Assembly: GCA_008921705.1 (NCBI GenBank)
Contig: VFFE01007034.1
Location: 496,874 to 560,873 of the forward strand
DNA from: Burhinus oedicnemus
Taxonomy: Eukaryota > Chordata > Aves > Charadriiformes > Burhinidae
Direction of reading: 5' to 3'
DNA: 64,000 nucleotides
The stretch's first letter is position 1; each line of letters opens with the position of its first letter. The notes beneath the pieces are model-generated. The model saw only the letters and a program-made list of their open reading frames with translations. It was not told the DNA's origin and ran no database searches. Of this stretch, positions 1 to 12,600 are shown piece by piece. Made by a program: the position numbers and the translations under genes.

Positions 1-1137
1 GGGAAGAGCTATGGATGTCATCTGTCTGGACTTCTGTAACGTCTTTGACACAGTCCCCCACAATATCCTTCTCTTTAAATTGGGGAGATATGGATTTGAT
101 GGGTGGACTGTTCAGTGGATAAGGAATTGGTTGGATGGTCATATCCAGAGAGTAGTGTCCAATGTCCAGGTGGAGATCGGTGATGAGTGGTGTCCCTCAG
201 GAGACCGTATTGGGACTGGTATTGTTTATTATCTTCATCAATGACATCTACAGTGGGATCAAGTGCACCCTCAGCAAATTTGCAGATGACACCAAGCTGA
301 GTCATGCAGTTGACACACCTGAGGGATGGGTGCTATTCATGGGGACCTGGGCAAGCTCCAGAAGTGGGCCCATGTGAACCTCATGAGGTTCAACATGGGC
401 AAGTGCAAGGTCCTGCACCTGGGTTGGGGCAACCTGTGGTATCAATACAGGCTGGGGGATGAAGGAATTGAGAGCAGCCCTGCAGAGGAGTTGTGGGTAC
501 TGGCGGATGAAAAGCCGGACATGAGCTGGCAATGTGCGCTTGCAGCCCAGAAAGCCAACCGTATCCTGGGCTACATCAAAAGAAGTGTGGCCAGTAGGTC
601 GAGGGAGGTGAGACCCCACCTAGAGCACTGCATCCAACTCTGAGGACCTCAGCACAGGAAAGACATTGACCTATTGGATCGGGTCCAGAGGAAGGCCACA
701 AAAATGAACAGATGGATGGAACACCCCTCCTATGAAGACAGGCTGAGAGAATGGGGGTTATTCAGCCTGGAGAAGAGAAGGCTCCAGGGAGACCTTATTG
801 CAGCCTTTCAGTACTTAAAGGGGGCTTATAAGAAAGATGGGGACAAACTTTTAGCAGGTTGTGTGGAGATAGGATAAGGGATAACTAAAAGAGGGTAGAT
901 TTAGATTAGGTAAAAGGAAGAAATTTTTTACAATGAGGGTGGTGAAACACTGGAACAGGTTGCCCAGAGAGGTGGTAGATGCCCCATCCTTGGAAACATT
1001 CAAGCTCAGGTTGGACAGGGCTCTGAGCAACATGATCTAGTTGAAGATGTCCCTGCTTGTAGTAGAGGGTTTGGAATAGATAAACTTCAAAGGTCCCTTC
1101 CAACCCAAACTATTCTATGATTCTGTGATGCTATGAT
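1..1137 (+). mobile_element. CR1 LINE, 5'-truncated by window edge, decayed ORF2
   Basis: This is a chicken-repeat-1 non-LTR retrotransposon, entered in the middle of its reverse transcriptase. The first open piece (11-244) carries the motif-A region, with LDF and a following FDTVPHN. After a frame change, a second piece (162-377) carries SGVPQ, VLG and the catalytic FADD at 279-290, still intact. A third piece (326-643) holds the thumb-side [11 protein letters not shown] segment, and 674-877 holds the QRKATKMN and [16 protein letters not shown] segment near the ORF2 C-terminus. The frame changes and stops show it is dead. The 3' end (TTCCAACCC followed by ATTCTATGATTCTGTGATGCTATGAT) is a typical CR1 tail and closes the element near 1137. 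It lies downstream of CCDC91 and antisense to it. Seen: motifs and tail. Known: CR1 is the dominant avian LINE. Confidence 0.95.
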
Positions 1138-1468
1138 ACACCATAGTTGCCACTTAAATCTCACTGACTGCAATCATAAACTTCTCCAACAAGTGCTTTT
1201 ATGTAAATCAGAATACAAAACTCTTTAGAAGGAGAACGCTGACATACCATTAAGGATCTGGCTTTGATGGGCAACAGTTTGAGGTCTTTAGTAAAAAGGA
1301 ATACTATTCCATGTACAGGCCAAGAAGTAAAACCCAAGAATGTTAAAGTTCATATACGAATCTGCTCATACCACATTTCGACAATTAAACATAGATTGTG
1401 AGACAGCAGTAGACAATCAGTTTCATTTTGAACTGCCTCTACTTTCCAAAAAAACCCACCTGGACATT
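1138..1468. other. Unique spacer, no feature seen
   Basis: AT-rich single-copy-looking sequence lies between the CR1 tail and the solo LTR. I see no coding potential, repeat unit or RNA-gene structure in it. Confidence 0.5.
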
Positions 1469-1690
1469 TGTCCTGGTTTCAGCTGGGACAGAATTAATTT
1501 TCTTTCTAGTGGTTTTTGTGTTTCAGATTTGGTATGAAAGGAATGTCAATAATACCTACTGTTTTAGTTGCCAGGCGATGTTTATAGTTTTCAAGGACTT
1601 TTTTCAGCTTCCCATAGAAGCTGAGAAGCAGCATAGACAGCACGATGGAATGGCCAACGGAATATTCCATACCATAGATGTCATGCTCAG

Positions 1691-1697
1691 TATATAA
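1691..1697 (+). promoter_or_regulatory. LTR TATA box
   Basis: TATATAA sits about 220 bp into the LTR, just after the conserved GGAATATTCCATACCATAG and TGTCATGCTCAG blocks. This is the usual place of the core promoter in this LTR family. Whether it is still active cannot be judged from sequence. Confidence 0.6.
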
Positions 1698-1822
1698 ATG
1701 GGGCTGGCTGCGGGGTGGGTACTTGTGATCACTGCTTGGGATGGTGCCAAATCACCAGGCGGTGAGTGACTTGTCTTGTTATTGTTTATTATTATTGTTA
1801 TTTTCCTTTTCTGATATTGTTC

Positions 1823-1828
1823 TATTAA
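1823..1828 (+). promoter_or_regulatory. LTR poly(A) signal (ATTAAA)
   Basis: TTCTATTAAACTGTCTTTATCTC is the characteristic R-region poly(A) block of this avian LTR family. It lies about 130 bp after the TATA box, consistent with a short R region. Confidence 0.6.
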
Positions 1829-1966
1829 ACTGTCTTTATCTCAACCCATGAGTTTTATTCCTTTCCCCTCCTTTTCTCCCTCTTCTCCCTACCCTTCCCA
1901 GGGGGAAAAGGGAGGTGAGTGAGCGGCTGTGTGGTCCCAGCTGCTGGCTGGGATTAAACCACAACA

Positions 1967-2472
1967 ATATCTATGCCATCTTTGGTTCAGTTGACAAAGA
2001 CAATAATTTCACTGCCTTAGGAACAATAAGTAGGTGACTCATTAATACTATTGTTTTGTCTGCCATAAGAAATGGAAACTGATTAGTCAATCAAGAAATA
2101 TCAAACAGAAGACTGGATTTTCATCCATTTGTAGGGTGAGGTCATAATCTAGTAAAACTTTATTTCTTCAGTGAAATTTTGCATATGGAAGACAAAATCC
2201 TTGGTTTTGATTACAAAAATGAAGCACAGAAAAAGATTTAAATAAAATGCTAAAGTCTCTGCAACACATATTTCATACTGCCAAATACATATGCAACCAT
2301 TTGCTGTTTCCTTATTGCTATAAAAAAGCAATTTATGAAAAATGACTGATGATGCAAAAAACCAGCCAAACAAAAAAAACACAACCACCACTGAATAACA
2401 AGAACCACACAAAAAAATGCCCATAAGCCCCCCACTGAATCACAAGCTCCCCATAAGAGATATCATTCTTGG
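1967..2472. other. Sequence beyond the CCDC91 3' end, part possibly 3'UTR
   Basis: This is AT-rich sequence with no coding potential. On the minus strand a second AATAAA lies at 2159-2164 (TTTATT on the plus strand), so a longer CCDC91 3'UTR could extend to about 2140. A purine-rich, CCACACAA-type stretch at 2360-2420 is low-complexity. Confidence 0.4.
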
Positions 2473-2478
2473 TTTATT
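2473..2478 (-). terminator. CCDC91: Candidate CCDC91 poly(A) signal
   Basis: The minus strand reads AATAAA here, about 990 nt downstream of the CCDC91 stop codon. It is the first canonical hexamer I found after the stop. It overlaps a UGUAAAUA Pumilio-type octamer (2475-2482). Using it would give a 3'UTR of roughly 1.0 kb; the alternative at 2159-2164 would give about 1.3 kb. Which site is used is inference only. Confidence 0.35.
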
Positions 2479-3467
2479 TACATTTCTAAGCATGAACAAT
2501 TATTTTTTCTTATTTCATTCAGAATTCTTTTATAACTAAGGCTTCAAATCCACAATCAATAGAGTGTAGGCACAGAAATTCCACTCCATGCTGCCATTAG
2601 CAAGACTAGAAAGACCTACAACTTGATCCAAAATCCAATAATATCAGTAGGGAGTTTTTCTACTTCCTTCAATGGGTTTAGAAAGGGCATTTGAGGTCAG
2701 CAAGCTGCACTCATTCCGTCAGAAATTCCACTGAGGCAGTGCAGTATCAGTCTCCACATAATTACATACATCTTCTTCCTGAAACTGAGGTCAGTCCCAT
2801 TAATCGTATTTTCATGAGAAAACGACTTTTGGAATCAAACTAGCTTTGTAAAATAGAAATAAAATACATATTATACATTGGTTATGGCAATGTTTTGCAC
2901 TACTCTAAAAGGATGCACTGTTTAGTTTTCAAACTTTTCTATTACTAGAGCTGGAGTTGTTTATAAAAATGCCTGTCAACTCTCATGTATCAGTTCTGAT
3001 TCTTCTGTTACGCGTCAAATGTAGCAAGAAATAATAAGCTCCTCAGGCTCACCTGAGGCAATGCACTTGGGCATATACTTTGGAAACAGAGATGGATTAA
3101 ATGCTTTTCTCCATTTTTTAAAATATCAAAAATATTGATAAATTACATCAACACATGATGCCAGAGTTAAAACAGATTTAACAGGGAAACATTTTCATCA
3201 CTGCTGCAGTTACCTAGAACTTCAATCAAGGGCTGCTAAAAAATATAATGAAAGAAAAATCATAAATAAAAACAATCTTTTCCAGGGTTTTTTTCGTTCC
3301 CATATTTGCAATATGATAATAGCAGTAAAATAAATAAATAAATAAAAGAACATCATCCACAAATACTTCTATCAAGCATAGTTTCCGATCAATCTTGAAT
3401 CAATGATACAATCCAAATATTAGAATATATTCGTCATTTGTTGGATTGAGATTTGCGGCTTCAAAAA
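2479..3467 (-). other. CCDC91: Probable CCDC91 3'UTR
   Basis: The sequence directly follows the TGA at 3468-3470 on the minus strand and runs about 990 nt to the first AATAAA. It has no open frame of note. It contains an AU-rich element at 3327-3347. The extent is inferred from the poly(A) hexamer, not from transcript data. Confidence 0.5.
3327..3347 (-). promoter_or_regulatory. CCDC91: AU-rich element in the CCDC91 3'UTR
   Basis: In the transcript sense this reads as a run of UUUA units with three overlapping AUUUA pentamers and the UUAUUUAUU nonamer, about 120 nt after the stop codon. Such elements bind mRNA decay or stability factors of the TTP and HuR type. It could instead be a simple (TTTA)n microsatellite that only resembles an element. 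Confidence 0.45.
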
Positions 3468-3620
3468 TCACACAGTATCAGCAGTACTGAGAATGTCAGT
3501 TTCTCTCTTTTCCTCTGTAGTGGTTGGCTCTTCCTTTAATAAAACACTTAACTGTTTCTGTGCACATGAGAGGAAAAGTTCCAAACTATACAGATTTCTC
3601 TGACGGACAACTTGATCAAG
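3468..3620 (-). CDS. CCDC91: CCDC91 terminal coding exon
   Basis: This exon encodes the last 50 residues and the stop. The acceptor is TTTATTTCAACAG (AG at 3621-3622) and the exon opens in phase 0 with CTT GAT CAA (LDQ). The first part, through SLELFLSCAQKQLS, is the most conserved C-terminal signature of the protein and is an amphipathic helix continuing the coiled coil. The last 20 or so residues are Thr/Glu-rich (EEPTTTEEKRE) and end in ADTV before TGA. This tail looks longer than the mammalian C-terminus I recall, which stops soon after the QLSAL-type segment. The exon is separated from its neighbour by a 32.8-kb intron. Seen: frame, splice site and stop. Known: family signature. Inferred: that the tail is a bird feature and not a local change. 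Confidence 0.95.
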   Translation of the reverse strand, partial: LDQVVRQRNLYSLELFLSCAQKQLSVLLKEEPTTTEEKRETDILSTADTV

Positions 3621-6600
3621 CTGTTGAAATAAATAAAAAAAAAGATAGATCAACTTTAAGAAAATCTGGAAATAAATGCCAAGGTTTGTCAGCAGAAATT
3701 CAACCATATTCAACAACAATTTCAACAACCAAATGCAACAACAACAAAAGAATCTAAGTAACTTCTATGCATGCCATTTAGCAACAACTTTTTAATGAAG
3801 TATTTGAGTTTCTTCAAAATAAAATCTACGTAAGGCTAAAAGTAACTTTCTAACAGCTGTCAAATTCTACACCAGAAATTTGAAAAAGCTAAACAGCCTA
3901 GCTGCCACACTAGATAAATCCCCACAGCATCTTTTAAAATTGCAGCTGTTATAAAAGATACTGCTGCTGCTTTAAATGAACACCACGTACGACTGCATAT
4001 TCAAAAATTCGAAGCCTACTGTTAATTTACATGGCAGCATGTTTAAATAGTTCCCAGAGGAAAAGTGGTAATATTTTCTGCCTACTTTGTTTATTCCAAC
4101 ATTTTATTGGAGTCCCCTACTGTCAAACAGTGTGAACTATATACTTACTTGCAGTAAAGACAATGGCCCTTTCTTCCCCACCAAAAAAGATAAGAATACA
4201 ATAACAAGACTTAGTAGGTTATGCCATATAAATGACATAAAAATACGGTTTACTGAAAAGTATCTGAATTTTCTTAATATTGTAACATTAATAAATAAAA
4301 TGCACTGCAGAATTCCTTTCATTTGAATTTTAAAGTTCAAATGTCAAACAAATAATGTCACAATTGAGATATGTTTTCAACTGGACTATCCTTCAACCAG
4401 CCACAAATTCAACTAAATACATACATAACAATGACATAGGGTGAGATTGAAAGGTAGTGGTACAGGGCTAATAAGACATAAAAGTTATGCCACACAAAAG
4501 AAAGGAAGTAATGGAATTTGGAAAAAGTCCAGCTCTGCACCTCTGTCAAACTGTTGTGCACAAGCCCATAAGCAACATTTCACACTCTGTAACACCAGCA
4601 AAATGCTAATGTGAGGCCACGTGGCCCAAGCAGAATAGAGAAACTAGTCTAGCAGACTGTTGGCAATCATCTGCAAATGGCCGTATTTTTTCAAAAAATA
4701 TATCATACCTCATATATCTACCAGTCACAGCTTTAATTATAGCTTTCAACAAAAACTCTGATCCTATGGTATCTCTCTGCACATATATGCTCATCATTCA
4801 GCAGTCCAGTTAGTTGCTCTAACAATTACTTGAATGAACATTTTATTTTCTAACAGATATACTTTTTAAAAAACACTAATACAGAATGCAAGGCAAAGTT
4901 AGAGATAAGTTCACATTTTAGTTTGAAAATGCACTCAGGGTATAGCTGCAGTGCTGTGATCGAATACATAAAGGGAAACATTTTTATGACTCTGTGCTTT
5001 TCTGCTCTTTAAGTTCCTCTAACATGCAAAACCATGCTCTGGTAGTTTGAATATTTTGGCATTTTGTTTCAACAGAGATGAATGTGTCAAATCTAGTCAT
5101 AAGGAGAATACACACATAATTTCTAGAAGCCACAGAATCATAAAACTCTTCCCCAGCAATATGTCTGCTTGCAATTCTTTTTGTCATGCAAATTTCCACC
5201 TGTTGTGCAAATTTTTGCATCTCTTGGCAAAAGCAGAGATTACTACTCCGTACATAGCCTGATGTGAACCTAACCCACTGATTTACAACAGATTTTGAAG
5301 CAGGTCTAGTTCAAACAGATTTCTGAAAAGCCTGCTCTTGATATATTTAAGTAACAGCTTCTACTGACAAGAAAATGAAAGATTTAGAAACACAAAACTA
5401 AGCTCTGAAGAAGCTGTATCTAGAAAAGATAATCTGGAAGAAATGAACAACATAAACACACTGTTGTGATGGTGCATTTCTTCTGATTTGAAAGGTATCT
5501 TGCCTCCTTCCTTGTCTCTGGTCCAAAATATAAAGACCATTTTGTATGGGGAAGCTTGCAGATGTTTTTGTGCTTGCGACCTGTATTTCTCTGGGCAATG
5601 GGCAGATATAGTGCAATTCACATAAAATCATCTGTTATGTCTTAAGAAAGAACATGAGAAACCTCTTTCTCTAAACATATTACGCACCAAATTCTGTTGC
5701 TTCTGGTAGACATATCAGTTGGAGAAGCTTAGCATGAAACCGATTTTCAATGGTTTCCTTTTATTGCATATTATACCATCTATACTGCTAGATAGCTCTT
5801 TATTGAGCTCTGAACAAGAGCTCTGGCTAAACTCTCCATTTTCTTTTCTTGCAGATTCTGCTTTAAAGAGATCAAAATAGCTCGCCAGATGCGTGTTCTC
5901 ATACGTTGCTGTTAACTTTACCAAGGCAGCAATCTCAAATTGTACACTGTTAAATTTATTTCACCAAGTACTAATGTAAATGTTTAATGTGTGTAGTGAT
6001 TGGCTGCAATACGAACAAAACAGAATTTCTTCAGGCTTGAGAAAGATTTTAAAAGTCTCAAATGAACTAAGTACACATTTGGGGAGCCTTTGTTGAACTC
6101 AAGTGGTTAGTTGGTAGTCTCCCTTTGTCCATAAGAAAAGTTTATTGCTTGTTAAAAGTTTATGTAAATTCAATAACATAAAAGTTCAAAATTTAGTTGC
6201 CCCTTGTCTCCTCAGTTTATGTACAAGCTTTACCTTGAACAGTATGTTTTAAAATTCTTCCATGCTACAGTAAATGACAAAAGACTCTGAAAAGACTTGG
6301 GACCTCCACATAACAGAAAATGAGAAGCAGCAAAATTATGCTGGCTTTGAAAATGGTACACTTGAACGTATTCAGGAGAGCATTCCCATTAATGGAGAAA
6401 CTGACTGGGAAATACAAACAAATCCAATGAAGCTTTGTTATATAATATATTGTTTAATGAAGTGTTAGCAACGGATGCATTTTTTTTGAACGGTGCTTCA
6501 ACATTGCTGTGGTTCTGCTTGCATAACATACCATGAGATGTGAAAATATATAGGTAAGGCATTTTAAATCTTGTTTTTCTAAACAGTCTTCCCTCCATAT

Positions 6601-9600
6601 TTTTAAGTCCTGTTCACTTCATGGAATGATCTCATCATTTAAACAAACATAAATGGACATCTGGCAAATTCAAACTGAATGTGACTCATATGCAAATTAA
6701 TCAGTATGAATAATATATAAGGCATGAAGCATTCACACAATCAAACCAACCCAACTGTTCTAATTCTATAGATTCTGAAAAATACAGTGTTGGTCCAGAT
6801 CTACCACATGAGAGGGCAATTTTCTACATCACACCATCACTGTTGTTATTACTAATCAATGTTTCTCTTCCACCATACGAAATCTATCCAGCTCAAAGTA
6901 CCCAGTTCTGTATAGTGTGGCCTACTGGCACAGCTTTTGTTAGCTCAAAGTTTTAGTATTTCTGAACTTCATTATTTTAAGTTAGTCAACAATATCTTTT
7001 TAACTCTGTACAGATTTTTTTCTTTCTTTTAAGAACCGGAGGTTGCCTCTCTATGTATTCGTATGTCACCTACTGTGTAAGTGGCTATATAAGATTTACA
7101 AAAGCAGTTCCTGAACTCCATAGGGTCTATACCACTCACGAAATTCTGACAGTCATTGAGAGACATTAATTTTCCAAAAATGAGCTGATTCTTGCAGGAC
7201 ATTCTGACACAATCACTGCTGTTTTTTCCCTTCTGTTTAAACCTTCAGTCCATTTTTGAGGTCTAAGTGTGATTCCACCATCATTCTGGCCAAAGATGAC
7301 TGGATGAGACTCCCTGTGGGGTCTCACCTCAGTCATATCCTTAGACCACCCAGAATGATGTGCCTTTGAGCCACACAAGGCATGCCCTGAAGGGAGGCAT
7401 AGGCCTCAGCAGAACTCCTGTCACTGGATGCAAGAATTTGACTTGGGAAATAAAAAGAAAGGCTCACACATAACTGTGCAAAATACTGCCACCAGGTGAC
7501 TACTTTCATCCCAGGCTGCTGTATTTTACTTTAAGTTGATCCATCTTCCCCTATATCACTTCAGAAACCCATCGGTCAAACCAAAGTTAATAATTATTCT
7601 TAGCTCTATATTTTCTTAGCTTTTATCATACAGCTCAAATTTTCTGTAAAATGGAATGAAAGTCTACACGGCCGATGCCTAAAGTAGAAAATAGTTTCTT
7701 ACACAAATAACTGAGCATGCACATCCTCCATATTTTCCCCTTGAAACATCTACCTGCAAATAGATATTTTTTTTCATGGCATGTGTGATTAGCTTCCTCT
7801 ATTGACTATTCTCCAACTCATTAAACATTTCAAATTGCTAGAAGAGAAACCCAGTAAGAACTCTGCAAATAACTACGACATGTCAGAATTATCTTACCCA
7901 TTACTCGTAACTATAAAATATCTAGTAGAAATTACAATTTTAGGTTTAGCACTGAAGATTTCCAGATGAAATTCTGATCTCACCATAGTAAAGATAGGTT
8001 TTGTTATTAATCTCACTGTGGCCTAAAGTTCACCCAGAAAAGTGAAGAAAGCATAATTAATGTTAAATATGATTCTTCAATTTTCCCTTTTGTATAAACT
8101 TTAAGACATTTAAAAGTGTATTTTTCAAAACTATTTTGCAGACAATACTGTTTTCAGATACCAAATATATTGGTAACTGTAGAAAATGGTAGCTACATTT
8201 ATACAAATATGAACAATTTACCTGTACTTCAAATGACAGTCTGATGATTAATGTATTCAAATGCAGTTCAGCTCACTATTTTATGTCTCTAATACTAACA
8301 TGAGTAAAAGTTGCAATCTTCTTTTTATCATGAGAGTCAAGAAATACAATGAGCAGAAATTAAAAAAGAGCAAAGATGTTGAGTAGAAAGGTTTTAATTT
8401 TAGTTTTATTACTGTTATTTTTCATAGTTGATCACACATATGTACACTGTAAAATAAATAAAAAATTATCATGCCATTATAATTCAATGTCCCTTAAGAT
8501 CATAAAATCAGAAATCACCTTTTGAGTCCTGCCGATTTCATATAAAACTCACACAAAGAAGTACATCAAGAAAACATTCTAGCACAGTGATATATATGTT
8601 TATATTAGTTCATAAAGGGAGGGGTCGGGGGGAAGACTTCAATCCTGAAAAGCATCCTTGTCACTCAGTCGAAGAAAATCATGTTCATACAAAGACAGGA
8701 AATTTCAAATGCAAAATGAATGTTTTGGGGAATTGAAAGCACAGACATTGATGTGTAAGAGAATGTGTTCTGAAGATTGAGTTTAGCAGGTCTAGATTAG
8801 TGATGCTGATATAAAGGATTTCCATTTATTTAGTGTTTATAACTAGGTGCTTGTTAGCTACTGAATAGGATTCATTGCCAAGGTAATTCTTTGAAGTTAA
8901 ATATTGATTAGCCGCAAGTAATTATTTATAGACATCATCATTCATCATTACATTTTTTTCAAAGGACTAGTAATATGAGCAATCCTACATATTTCCTGTC
9001 CCCTTTCCAGGTAGTGTTCAGTAGAACAGGGACATTTTAACATTGTAGGTAATAGCAATTGAGATTTTATTGTAACATTTGTCAAAGTTTATCTTCTTTT
9101 ATTTAGACATTTCCCTACATATTTTCATTATTAATAAATATAACAGATTTTTCTATTCACTGTTTGTGAACTAACTATAACTAATTTCTATTTCTTATTT
9201 TTCTGTATGGTGTTGTGTTATATGCATTTACTAACAAAAAAACTTTTTTAAAAAAATCAGTAAATATAAATTAAAGAATGATGATAAACCTTCTTCAGAT
9301 TACGATTTTTTGATAATTTCATTAAATACCCTCATCTTTGCAGAAAACCAATATAAACCTAAACTAACAATAAAGTCAACTTACAATCTTCCATGAAAAG
9401 ACTCTGAAATAATTTTTCGTTTTATTCTATAGTTCTAACTCAGCATTGTTTGATCAGCACTTAGATGGATGTGTCCATGGAGAACAGAATACTAGTCAAA
9501 AGCGTTGATGATGACAGACTGCTTTCCTAAATATTTATGTACTTAAGGACTAGAGGAAAAAATTCAAGTCCCTTTGAAATCAGTGGAATCAGGAATATAG

Positions 9601-12600
9601 TTTAGTTGAGTATACGGAAGAACTTATTATGACTCTTGATTTGTTCATGCACGTAAATAATTTACTAAAAAATTCTGTCAGTGGCACTCTTTTCTCTTTG
9701 CAGGGACTCATTCCATATAGCAAATATAATGCTAAAAATATACTGGGCTGCTCATGGAGCAGTTAACCGAGATGTAATGCACCTGCTTGCTTAGAGTCAA
9801 CCATTGATGGTGCAATTGAATTCACATTTAGGTATTTCTATTGGCCTAATTATATGTACATCTGTAATAATATGTAATATTTTCTTTAAAACATTTTAGC
9901 ATCAGTCTGCATTACAAAATACAGTTATGGTCTTTCTGAACAATGGTTTGAACTTCAGAGCTAAGTGGATAAATGATTGCATTTTAAATCTGCATCTGCT
10001 TTCTAAACATTTTTCGAGAAAAATGATTTCTGAAAAATTATGGGTTTTCTTGTACAATTAAAATCTTAGTTTTGGCAGACTCCTGCCCTCATTCATGGTG
10101 CACAATAATCCATTGAAATGGACTATTGCAACTTAGTGTTAGGATTCTTCGCGTATCCTGTACTGGATATTGACTAACCAACCCAGTGTTCAGCAGAACA
10201 TTACAGTGTAATTGCAGACTCATAAATGTCTTCTCATATTTTGATTGGTAGATGCCCCTCTTTGATGGAAAGTCAAAGATGAGGGGTTTGTTTCGTACAA
10301 TTCTTATGATGTATAGGTTTTGTTGGTTTGGGGTTTTTTTCCCCACAACTAACCCACACTGGTAAATGAGCCTGACATGATTCTGAAAAATTCTGTAGTT
10401 GCAGAAGTTCAGCTATGCGATTATATTTTATAGTAAAACTATGGGCTCAGAAAGCTTTCCCAGTGCACTAACATGAACTTCTCCCCACAGATTCAACAGA
10501 AGGCTTTAAAAAATTCCCTAGCACATTAAATAGACCATATAAAAAAATTATTACCTTGAGGAACCTACAAATCTGAGAGCTGGATGAGGAAACAATGAAC
10601 TACTTCCTCTCATTTCTATAATGGATGAGAAGGAAAACAGATCCATATGGTGCATATGTGCAGCAGAGCTTATTTTAGAGTTAATCCCAGAACAGGACAT
10701 TTTTGTCTGTCCACCTGTGAATTTCTACTATTGATAACACTTACTAAGTATATAAAAACAAGCTTCTTCATGGCTGTAATTTATACAGTATCTGCTACAC
10801 ATTAGAAAGCCATCAGTGTTCAAGACTGAACCTCTAGGAAAGAGTGATGTTTCATAAATTATATTGCCATGTGAAAATGTTTCTTTCGCCTTAAATAAAT
10901 AATGCTGCAACTTCTAAACCTTAAGGATTTTATGCTCTGAACTTGATCAGTGAAACCATTAAAATAATACCATATGTTGGACACATCTTTAAAACAGATT
11001 TGCCTAGTCTGCTGAAGGTGGTGGGAAAACACCCTGTCAGCCCTCTCAGAATCTCCACTGTCTCCCAGCTGGACAGAGAAATGTAAGAAAATGCTAACTT
11101 TCCTACATATAAATAAGAGAAGGAAATTTGCTTTCACTCAAGGAAACTAGATTGAGTGCATAAAGGAACTAAAAATGGTTGCAGCACCTGCTCAGACTAC
11201 TGCAGAAGGTGAAAAATGGGCATTATCTAAACCCAAGAAAATAATAATGGAAATATTTAAGTGTAGAAACACACGTGCAACATCTGGGGTGACCTATCTA
11301 CTTAACAGATTAGGAACATAGGATCCCTCGACCAAGTTATTTATAGACCATTGCCATACACTAAATATATAGACTTACCATAATTGCTACTATAATTTCT
11401 GATTGGTCTAGCAATCAGATTCAACATATTTATGACAAACATACATATATATATGCAAACAGTACTTAAGCATCTTATACAATGAAATGCACTTGCCTAA
11501 TCTTACAAACAGAGGCCCTGAAGCTGCAGACTTTTGGATGCAGGCAAAACTTTGACCACAGTAGGGCCTCTCCCACTATTAAAGTCACCCATGTATATTA
11601 TGTGGACAGAAATCGCATTGATTTTTAAAGGTTTCCAAAACAAAAGCTTTTGCAAAAACTTGCTGAACTAGTAGAAAGTAAGTGTCTCCCTTATGGCTTA
11701 ATATAAGATGCATGGAAAACGTTGATTAAATTTAAGAAGGAAGTCAGATTTTTTTAATACTGATCTTTCCCTTCCTCCTCACTGTTGAGGAGTGATGTTC
11801 CACTGTGCATCTATTGATATGCACAGCCTTTGACTTTTCCTTCCAAGATCATAGGATTTTATAGTGCTAACATGAAAGCTACAGGGAATTATGAAGTTAT
11901 TAAAATGGACTTCTATTTACAGGCATTGAAACAAAGTGTAGTCTGCCATTTCTGGTTCCCCCTTATGAGGAAACCTCTACTAAAACACACACTATCTTCA
12001 GTGTCAATACATCCTGCTTCTCTTTCTAAATAAAAAAAACCCACCAACCTATATCAGCACCTTGTATCCTTCTCTTGTTTAATGATTGAAGAGTATTAAA
12101 TAGACTACTTAAAAATTAGGAAAGCAAAAATCATTTCCACTACTAAAATAAATAACAAAACAATTAAATTTGGTACCTGTACATTCAACAGAAAATGCAT
12201 ATATTTGAATTAATAAAAAAGTAGAACAGGGAATTATTTTGCAGACTGCTTCTAATGTTTTATAGGCTACGGGGTGAGTAACACTGGCTTAGATGGGGCT
12301 GGTTTCAAATAAACCCCACTTCCCATGTGTTATGCCACACAGGACCAATATATATTTTCCTCTGGGCAAGATATTTTCTACTGGTTGTGAGAATCAAAAA
12401 AAAATAAGGCAAGAAATTATCTGAGCTGGACATAAATCACAGAGATACTGATCATCCCCTATTTATTCAAAATACTTTTATGTTATCCCTGTTGATATTC
12501 AGCATCTTAACTCTCATTATACTTCTGTGAATGCTATTATGATGGTTTTACAAATGAAGGCAAGTGAGTGAATCTATGCTGTATGTCTTCCTGAGCAAGA

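Larger units (their letters stand above)
1469..1966 (+). mobile_element. Solo LTR of an avian endogenous retrovirus
   Basis: This is a 498-bp long terminal repeat bounded by TG and CA. It starts TGTCCTGGTTTCAGCTGGGA and ends GGATTAAACCACAACA. U3 runs to a TATA box at 1691-1697. R carries an ATTAAA poly(A) signal at 1823-1828, followed by a T- and C-rich U5. No gag, pol or env sequence adjoins either end, so this is a solo LTR left by recombination between the two LTRs of a provirus. The flanks (GACAT before, ATATC after) do not form a clean target-site duplication, which suggests age. The start and the U3 end match the minus-strand fragment at 45606-45852. The family is common in bird genomes; I infer an ERVL or ERV3-like origin but cannot prove the class without internal sequence. 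Confidence 0.85.

Noticed and set aside
1428..1697. 89-codon open frame at the solo LTR
   Set aside because: It lies across the LTR boundary and U3 and has no retroviral or host motif.
7166..7420. Higher-GC patch with a 70-codon minus-strand frame
   Set aside because: It could be an old repeat, but I recognise no family and there is no terminal structure to support one.
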